A model generated the notes under the pieces. That model was not told the origin of the DNA. It ran no database searches and saw only the letters and a program-made list of their open reading frames with translations. The translations under genes were made by a program, and so were the position numbers. Shown piece after piece: positions 58,798-64,000 of a stretch of DNA of 64,000 bases; within the stretch, counting starts at the first letter, position 1, and every line of letters begins with the position of its first letter. Source of the DNA: Betaproteobacteria bacterium (GTDB taxonomy: Bacteria > Pseudomonadota > Gammaproteobacteria > Burkholderiales > Burkholderiaceae_C); the NCBI GenBank assembly GCA_016704535.1, contig JADIZZ010000004.1:442961-506960 (forward strand), given 5' to 3'.

Positions 58798-61203
58798 ACC
58801 AGAGAGAGCGACGGAGACCATGGTCGGAATCAACGCAGCCCCATCACCGCGGTGGCCATGGCCGTGAGAACGCTGCGCCTGCAGTTGCGTTTCCTGGTGC
58901 CGCTGGGGGCGACACTGGTCGCGGCTGCCTATCTGGCCGTCCCTTTGATGGACCAGGTGACGCTGCGCTGGTTCAGCCGCGACCTCAACAGCCGCGGTCT
59001 CCTGGTGGCCAACGCGCTGTCGGACTCAGTTGCGGAGGCCATGGCCGCGCAAAAGCCGCAGCGACTGCGCGGGCTGCTCGATCGCGCCGCTCAGGACGAG
59101 CGGCTCTTCGCGCTGGGTCTGTGCAGCCCGCAGGGCCGGCTGCTGGTCAGCACAGATCGCTTCCCCGAAAGCCTTGCCTGCGCCGACGCGCTGCTTCGCG
59201 GCGGTGGTGCGGATTCCAGGCTGGGCCTGGCGGGCGGCACCGTACATGTGGGCGTGCAGGACATCCTGGGTCCGCCCGCCCCAGCGCCAGCTGTTGCGCC
59301 GATCACCGAACCGGCGGCGGCGCGGCGCGCGGCGCTCGCCGCTTCCGACGTGAACGCGCCTGCCGCCGCATCCTCGGCGCCCGTGCTGGTGGCCCGCATG
59401 GTGCTGCTGCACGACCTGAGCTTCATAGAGCGACGCAGCCAGGACACTCGCAACTACCTCATCGGCCTGATCGCCGTGCTGGGCCTGGTGATCGCCTTCA
59501 TCACCGTGGTCGTCGCGCAGCTCAGCTGGCGCGGCTGGGTCAACGGCACCCGTGCGCTGATGCGCGGTGAAGGTCTGCTCAGCCCTCTGCTGGCCACGCC
59601 ACCCGAACTGGCGCCCTTCGCCGCCGACCTGCGGGCAAGGCTGCGCGACATGGAAGACGAATACCGCCGCGCCCAAGGTCCGGATGCGGAGTGGACCGCA
59701 GAGCGGCTGCGCACGCTGCTTCGCACGCAGCTCAGCGGCGACCAGGTCATCGTGGTGTCCAACCGCGAGCCCTACATCCATGAGCGGACCGCGGCTGGCG
59801 TGGTGGTCAAACGCCCCGCCAGCGGCCTCGTGACCGCGGTAGAGCCCGTGATGCGCGCCTGTTCAGGCACCTGGGTGGCCCATGGCAGCGGCAGCGCCGA
59901 CCGCGACGTGGTCGATGCCGCAGACCGCGTGCTGGTGCCGCCGGGCCAGGACGACTACTGGCTGCGTCGCATCTGGCTCACGCCCGAGGAGGAGCAGGGC
60001 TACTACTATGGGTTCGCCAACGAAGGCATGTGGCCGCTCTGCCACGTGGCCCACGTGCGGCCGGTGTTCCGCGAATCCGACTGGGCGGCTTACCGCGCCG
60101 TCAATCAGCGCTTTGCCGACGCGGTAGTGGCCGAGGCGCGCAGCGAGGACCCGGTGGTGCTGGTGCAGGACTACCACTTCGCACTGCTGCCGGCCATGAT
60201 CCGCGAAAGGCTGCCACAGGCCACCATCCTGACCTTCTGGCACATCCCGTGGCCGAACCCCGAGTCCTTCGGCATCTGCCCGTGGCGGCGTGAAATCCTG
60301 CAGGGCATGCTGGGCAGCACGATCCTGGGTTTCCACACCCGCTACCACTGCAAGAACTTCATCGAGACGGTCGACCGCTACCTCGAAGCGCGCATCGAGC
60401 ACGAGCACTCGACGATCTCGTTCCAGGAGAAGGACACGCTGGTCGAGAGCTACCCGATCTCCATCGAGTGGCCGGACGCCGCCGAAGTGGCAGCCTGGGC
60501 CCCGGTGGCGCAATGCAGGCAGCGCATGATCGACCGTCTCGGCCTGCCCACCGATGTCTGCCTTGCGGTTGGCGTGGACCGTTTCGACTACACCAAGGGC
60601 ATCCTCGAGCGGCTCAATGCGGTGGAGCGCTTGCTGGAGAAGTGGCCGTCGTATGTCGGGCGCTTCGTTTTCGTGCAGGTCGCAGCCCCCACGCGCAGCG
60701 CGCTGGACGAATACCGCGGCTTCCAGGAGCGCGTCGAACGCGTCACCGAGCGCATCAACAAACGCTTCGGCCGCGACGGCTACCAGCCTGTCCACCTGCT
60801 GGCACATCACCACGAACACGACGCGGTTATGGAACTGTTCCGCGCAGCGGACATCTGCATGGTGACCAGTCTGCACGACGGCATGAACCTGGTGTGCAAG
60901 GAGTTCGTCGCCGCGCGCGACGACCTGCAAGGGGTGCTGATCCTCAGCCGTTTCGCGGGCGCTGCGCGCGAACTTTCGGAGGCGCTGATCGTGAATCCTT
61001 ATCACGTCGAAGAGACGGCCGACGCGCTGCACCAGGCCGCCACGATGCCCGCCGCCGAGCAACGCGAGCGCATGGCCAGCCTGCGCAGCACGGTGCGCGA
61101 GTTCAACGTCTTCCGCTGGGCCGGGCGCATGTTGGCCGACGCCGGGCGATGGCGTCTGCGTTCCCGCATCGAAGCCCGCGTGCGCAGCCACCAGCTGCGC
61201 TGA
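58786..61203 (+). CDS. otsA: Membrane-anchored trehalose-6-phosphate synthase (sensor-like N-terminus fused to OtsA)
   Basis: An 805-aa fusion. Residues 1-318: helix 1 (about 34-54, [19 protein letters not shown]), a predicted periplasmic domain of about 165 aa, helix 2 (about 224-246, [20 protein letters not shown]) and a HAMP-like or coiled linker. From about 319 a complete GT20 synthase: [55 protein letters not shown] (catalytic Arg/Lys) and [12 protein letters not shown]. It makes trehalose-6-phosphate from UDP-glucose and glucose-6-phosphate. E. coli OtsA is about 470 aa and soluble. Start: TTG at 58786 with GAGGG 7 nt upstream; ATG 58858 is the alternative and keeps both helices. OtsB follows at 27 bp. 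Confidence 0.88.
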   Translation: MSKDTRESDGDHGRNQRSPITAVAMAVRTLRLQLRFLVPLGATLVAAAYLAVPLMDQVTLRWFSRDLNSRGLLVANALSDSVAEAMAAQKPQRLRGLLDRAAQDERLFALGLCSPQGRLLVSTDRFPESLACADALLRGGGADSRLGLAGGTVHVGVQDILGPPAPAPAVAPITEPAAARRAALAASDVNAPAAASSAPVLVARMVLLHDLSFIERRSQDTRNYLIGLIAVLGLVIAFITVVVAQLSWRGWVNGTRALMRGEGLLSPLLATPPELAPFAADLRARLRDMEDEYRRAQGPDAEWTAERLRTLLRTQLSGDQVIVVSNREPYIHERTAAGVVVKRPASGLVTAVEPVMRACSGTWVAHGSGSADRDVVDAADRVLVPPGQDDYWLRRIWLTPEEEQGYYYGFANEGMWPLCHVAHVRPVFRESDWAAYRAVNQRFADAVVAEARSEDPVVLVQDYHFALLPAMIRERLPQATILTFWHIPWPNPESFGICPWRREILQGMLGSTILGFHTRYHCKNFIETVDRYLEARIEHEHSTISFQEKDTLVESYPISIEWPDAAEVAAWAPVAQCRQRMIDRLGLPTDVCLAVGVDRFDYTKGILERLNAVERLLEKWPSYVGRFVFVQVAAPTRSALDEYRGFQERVERVTERINKRFGRDGYQPVHLLAHHHEHDAVMELFRAADICMVTSLHDGMNLVCKEFVAARDDLQGVLILSRFAGAARELSEALIVNPYHVEETADALHQAATMPAAEQRERMASLRSTVREFNVFRWAGRMLADAGRWRLRSRIEARVRSHQLR

Positions 61204-61230
61204 CCCTGGTTCCCGCTCGAGACCCTGCCC

Positions 61231-62097
61231 ATGCAGCACCTGTTTCACCACGACGGCGAAGCCGCATTGGCCGCCGCGCTCGGCCAGCGCCCGCTGCTGG
61301 CCTTCGACTTCGACGGCACGCTGGCCCCCATCGTCGCGCAGCCGGACCAGGCGCGCATCTCGCAGGCAGTGTCTGCCCGCCTCAAGGCCTTGGCGACCCA
61401 GTTGCCGTTGGCCATCGTCACCGGCCGCACCGTTGCGGATGTGCGCGGTCGGCTCGGCTTCGAGCCGCTCTATATCGTGGGCAATCACGGTGCTGAAGAT
61501 CCACGGGACCCGGCCGCGGCCGCTGCGCTGCTGGCTGCGCTGACGCCGGTGCGCGAACGGCTGCTGGCCCGGCAAGCAGCGCTGGCCGGGGCCGGCGTGA
61601 CGGTTGAGGACAAGGGCGCGTCACTGGCCCTTCACTATCGCTTGGCGCGACAGCGCGAACGGGCGCGGGAGCTCATCGACGAAGCGCTGTCGCCGCCCGA
61701 CGATGCCTGGCTCGTGTTCGGCGGCAAGATGGTGGTCAACGTGGTGCCGCGAAGCGCGCCGGACAAGTCGGCTGCGGTGCACGGGCTGGTCGCGCGCTGC
61801 GGCGCTGCCTGCGCCGTGTTCGCTGGCGACGACGTCAATGACGAGCCGGTTTTCGAGTCTGCGCCACCGCACTGGTTGACCATCCGCGTCGGCCGCAGCG
61901 AGCGGCATTCCGCCGCCCGCTTCTTTCTCGACAGTCCCAGCGAGATGGCCATGCTGCTCGAGCGCATGCTCGCCTCGCTGCCTGCCCTGCGCGGCCGACG
62001 TGACGTCCCACCGATGTGCATTGCGAGCAAATATACTGACGTGTCGCCCTGCCCTTGTTCATGTGGGGGGGGGCGGTCAGGAGTCGAGCGAACTTGA
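61231..62097 (+). CDS. otsB: Trehalose-6-phosphate phosphatase
   Basis: HAD-superfamily phosphatase completing trehalose synthesis, 288 aa. Nucleophile motif LAFDFDGTLAPIV, motif II IVTGRTVADVRGRL, lysine in FGGKMVVNVVPRSAPDKSAA, motif III FAGDDVNDEPVFE. The family fold ends near MLASLPALRG (about residue 255). The last 35 residues, Cys/Pro/Gly-rich, look non-conserved and are encoded across AT-rich site C and a run of nine G (62065-62073). The stop overlaps the following terminator stem. Confidence 0.92.
   Translation: MQHLFHHDGEAALAAALGQRPLLAFDFDGTLAPIVAQPDQARISQAVSARLKALATQLPLAIVTGRTVADVRGRLGFEPLYIVGNHGAEDPRDPAAAAALLAALTPVRERLLARQAALAGAGVTVEDKGASLALHYRLARQRERARELIDEALSPPDDAWLVFGGKMVVNVVPRSAPDKSAAVHGLVARCGAACAVFAGDDVNDEPVFESAPPHWLTIRVGRSERHSAARFFLDSPSEMAMLLERMLASLPALRGRRDVPPMCIASKYTDVSPCPCSCGGGRSGVERT
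62028..62039. promoter_or_regulatory. AT-rich shared element, site C
   Basis: CAAATATACTGA, identical over 12 nt to part of site A. It lies within the unusual 3' tail of otsB, about 150 bp upstream of the marR start. Confidence 0.4.
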
Positions 62098-62125
62098 GGA
62101 GCCACGTGAGGGCTCCTATTTTTTT
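62097..62125 (+). terminator. Terminator of the otsAB operon
   Basis: Stem AGGAGCC (62097-62103) / GGCTCCT (62111-62117), followed by A and seven T. The otsB stop codon overlaps its first base. Confidence 0.85.
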
Positions 62126-62186
62126 GCTGGTGGTCCGGCTCTGCTCCGTCAGCCCCTACCCTTGAGAACGATCAGAACTGCGTACC

Positions 62187-62711
62187 ATGCCGAGTAGTCG
62201 CCAACCCTCCCCCAGGCCCCGAAGCGCTGTTCTGGCGGCGCCCGACGTACGCAACGAGCAGGCGGCACTCGTGTTGCGGCGCTTCCGCCTGGTCTTCAAT
62301 GCCGTCAAGACACACTTCCAACAAGTCGAGAAGAAGGCGGGTGTCGGCGGTGCGCAGATCTGGGCGCTGAGCGTGGTGCGCGCCAACCCGGGCATGGGCG
62401 TCAACGCCCTGGCTCAAGCGATGGACATCCGCCAGACCACGGCCAGCAACTTGGTCAAGACCCTGGTCTCCGCAGAGATGCTGGCGGCAGAGAAGAACGG
62501 TACTGATCGCCGCACCGTGCAGTTGCGCGTGCTGCCTGCCGGCACCCTCGTTTTGCGCAAGGCTCCCGGGCCGTTTGCGGGTGTGCTGCCGGATGCATTG
62601 GCGAGGCTTGATGCGGTCACACTGCAACGGCTCGAGGACGATCTGTCGGCGCTGATTCGGGAGTTGGGCGTCGACGACAAAGCGGCAGGCATCCCGCTGG
62701 CACAGATGTAA
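62187..62711 (+). CDS. MarR-family transcriptional regulator
   Basis: A 174-aa winged-helix protein. Helix-turn-helix: AGVGGAQIWALSVVRANPGM, then VNALAQAMDIRQTTASNLVK (recognition helix) and the wing AEKNGTDRRTVQLRVL. N- and C-terminal helices would form the dimer interface. It has no cysteine for redox sensing; the ligand is unknown. It lies downstream of the otsAB terminator, so has its own promoter. Likely regulator of the adjoining stress genes; AT-rich sites A-C are candidate operators. Confidence 0.85.
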   Translation: MPSSRQPSPRPRSAVLAAPDVRNEQAALVLRRFRLVFNAVKTHFQQVEKKAGVGGAQIWALSVVRANPGMGVNALAQAMDIRQTTASNLVKTLVSAEMLAAEKNGTDRRTVQLRVLPAGTLVLRKAPGPFAGVLPDALARLDAVTLQRLEDDLSALIRELGVDDKAAGIPLAQM

Positions 62712-62747
62712 CGGCATGGCACCCCTGGTGAGCGGGCGGCAACCCAA

Positions 62748-64000
62748 GTGAATCATCGAAGTCAGACCACAGACGCCTTGCGCGCCGCGCGCGATTTGCT
62801 GTCTCGCTGGCGAGCCACCGCGCACGGCGTGGAGCCCGAGGTCTGACGCCGGCTGGGCGAGGAGTTTTCCGCTGGCAGGCAGTGGCTGGACCGCACCGTG
62901 GTGCTGGCCTATGCCGCAGCCACCGGCCTGGTCGTGGTGGGCTTCACCCTGTTGGCCGAGGCGGCTAGCCACGGCTTTGAACAGCTGCGATCAGCCGGCC
63001 CCTGGGGGCCGTGGCTCATGCTCGTCTGGACGCCTGCGCTGACCGTGTTGCTGCTGTGATGGACGCGCCGCTTTGCACCCGGTGGGATGGGGTCGGGCAT
63101 TCCGCAGGTCGTGCGTGCACTGGACGACGACCTGGAACGGCACCAGCAGTCGTGGCTGGTGTCGCTGCGCCTGTCACTGCACAAGGTCGGCCTCGCTTCC
63201 GGTGGACTTCTCGCTGGCCTGTCGATCGGGCGCGAAGGCACCACCGTGCAGGTGCAGCGGGCGTGATGGTCCACGCACGGCGCTGGCTGTCGCCCAGGAC
63301 CGACCTCGATGCGCACGACCTGATGGTGGCGGGCGCAGCAGCTGGCATCGCCGCCGCCTTCAACACGCCGTTGGGCGGCATCGTGTTCGCGCTGGAGCAG
63401 TTGTCGCGGCGGCGAAAACTCTCGCACAGCGCATTGGTCATTGCCAGCATCGTGCTGGCCGGCCTGGTGGCGGTATCCGTGTTCGGCAACGTCACCTACT
63501 TCGGGCGCCTGCGTGTTCAGGAACTGTCGTGGGCGCTGTTCAGGCCCGGTGTGCTGGTGGCACTGGCGGCCGGCCTGGCCGGTGGCCTGTTCTCGCGGTT
63601 GATCGTCGTCTCGGTGCGCGGCTTGCCTGACCGATTCAGCCGTTGGCGTGTCGCCTACCCGTTGCGCTTCGGTGCGGGTTGCGCGCTGCTGGTGGCCGTC
63701 ATCGGCCTGGTCACGGGCCGTGCCACCGTGGGCGCCGGCTATGCGCCAGCACGCGCGATGCTTGAAAGGCAGTCCGAACTGCCAGGGGTGTTCACCCTGC
63801 TGAAGTTCTGCGCGACCTGGTTGTCCGCCTGGACGGGCGTGCCGGTCGGCATGTTTGCGCCCTCGTTGACCATCGGCGCCGGCATCGGTCGCTATGTCGC
63901 CCTGTTGACTGGCGTGAGCGCCGAGGCCGCGATTCCGCTCATCGCGCTGGGCATGGTTGGCTTCATGGCCGCCACCACGCAGGGGCCGATCACCGCGTTC
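62748..64000 (+). pseudogene. Degraded ClcA-type chloride channel gene, cut by the window edge
   Basis: Read in one frame from GTG 62748, the sequence encodes a ClC transporter: LDRTVVLAYAAATGLVVVGF, GSGIPQVVRALDDD (chloride motif 1), LASGGLLAGLSIGREGTTVQ (motif GREGP, here GREGT). It is broken by TGA at 62844-62846 and 63057-63059 and by a frameshift near 63255-63262 (TGA at 63264). The rest continues in another frame: AAFNTPLGGIVFALEQLSRR, VPVGMFAPSLTIGAGIG (motif GxFAP), GMVGFMAATTQGPITAF. Three lesions in 520 bp mark a pseudogene unless the sequence is wrong. The longer uninterrupted piece downstream of 63264 has no obvious start. Confidence 0.85.

Noticed and set aside
58820..58866. 15-codon upstream frame (ATG 58820) in front of the alternative otsA start
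   Set aside because: The spacing to GGAG is only 3 nt, and the TTG start with a well-spaced GAGGG further upstream makes a leader frame unnecessary. Kept only as an alternative.
62844..63266. TGA codons in the ClcA-like frame as possible selenocysteine or recoded tryptophan
   Set aside because: No selenoprotein of this family is known to me, no SECIS-like hairpin was seen, and a frameshift is also present; the rest of the window uses TGA as stop throughout.

Overview
The window is GC-rich chromosomal DNA from a betaproteobacterium of the order Burkholderiales, most likely near Rubrivivax, Leptothrix, Methylibium or Ideonella. The evidence is gene order (pilS-pilR-ampD beside ffh; hemA-prfA-prmC-grxD; rplU-rpmA-obg-proB divergent from ispB; pilB-pilC-pilD-coaE-zapD-yacG), a double-length UvrA, DUF1631 and PP0621-type proteins, and a REP-like palindromic repeat. 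Genus is an inference.

Layout. 1-626: 5' end of nrdA (minus) behind tandem NrdR boxes. 1.0-6.2 kb: minus-strand operon of a CcsA/YpjD-like haem-handling protein, a PP0621-like small protein, pilS, pilR and ampD. 6.3-9.6 kb: ffh, a DUF2726 protein and convergent ftsY, the two SRP targeting GTPases. 9.6-16.3 kb: tRNA-Met, a small exported protein, miaB, a small membrane protein antisense to the miaB 3' end, hemA, prfA, prmC, an exported barrel-like protein and grxD. 16.4-22.4 kb: a lytic transglycosylase with proS, rppH, and the rplU-rpmA-obg-proB block. 22.5-29.4 kb: ispB, tRNA-Pro, the type IV pilus genes pilB, pilC, pilD, then coaE, zapD and yacG. 29.5-33.0 kb: a tightly overlapping trio (periplasmic amidohydrolase, copper-binding-like small protein, MauG-like dihaem peroxidase) divergent from a persulfide dioxygenase-rhodanese fusion. 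33.1-40.3 kb: groESL with CIRCE, a DUF1631 protein, engB, a dihaem cytochrome c and msrPQ. 40.3-48.2 kb: giant uvrA and an Aer-like chemoreceptor. 48.3-54.1 kb: a malonate operon (GntR regulator, malonyl-CoA decarboxylase, solute-binding protein, malonyl-CoA synthetase) and an epimerase-like protein.

54.2-64.0 kb is accessory. A decayed IS1182-type transposase remnant is followed by a cluster that looks devoted to envelope and osmotic stress: a Pal-like lipoprotein and universal stress protein, a DUF481 outer-membrane protein, a DUF883 membrane protein, an MscS channel, a trehalose-6-phosphate synthase fused to a membrane-anchored sensor-like half, OtsB, a MarR regulator and a broken ClcA gene. 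Three AT-rich sites of related sequence lie at the divergent promoters of this cluster and upstream of marR, so I propose a local regulon. This cluster, with its membrane-tethered OtsA, is the best candidate for an undescribed system.

A second theme is leaderless expression. Several housekeeping genes (ccsA-like, hemA, ispB, the DUF1631 gene, engB, perhaps obg) have no Shine-Dalgarno sequence and a -10-like hexamer only 5-9 nt before the start codon.
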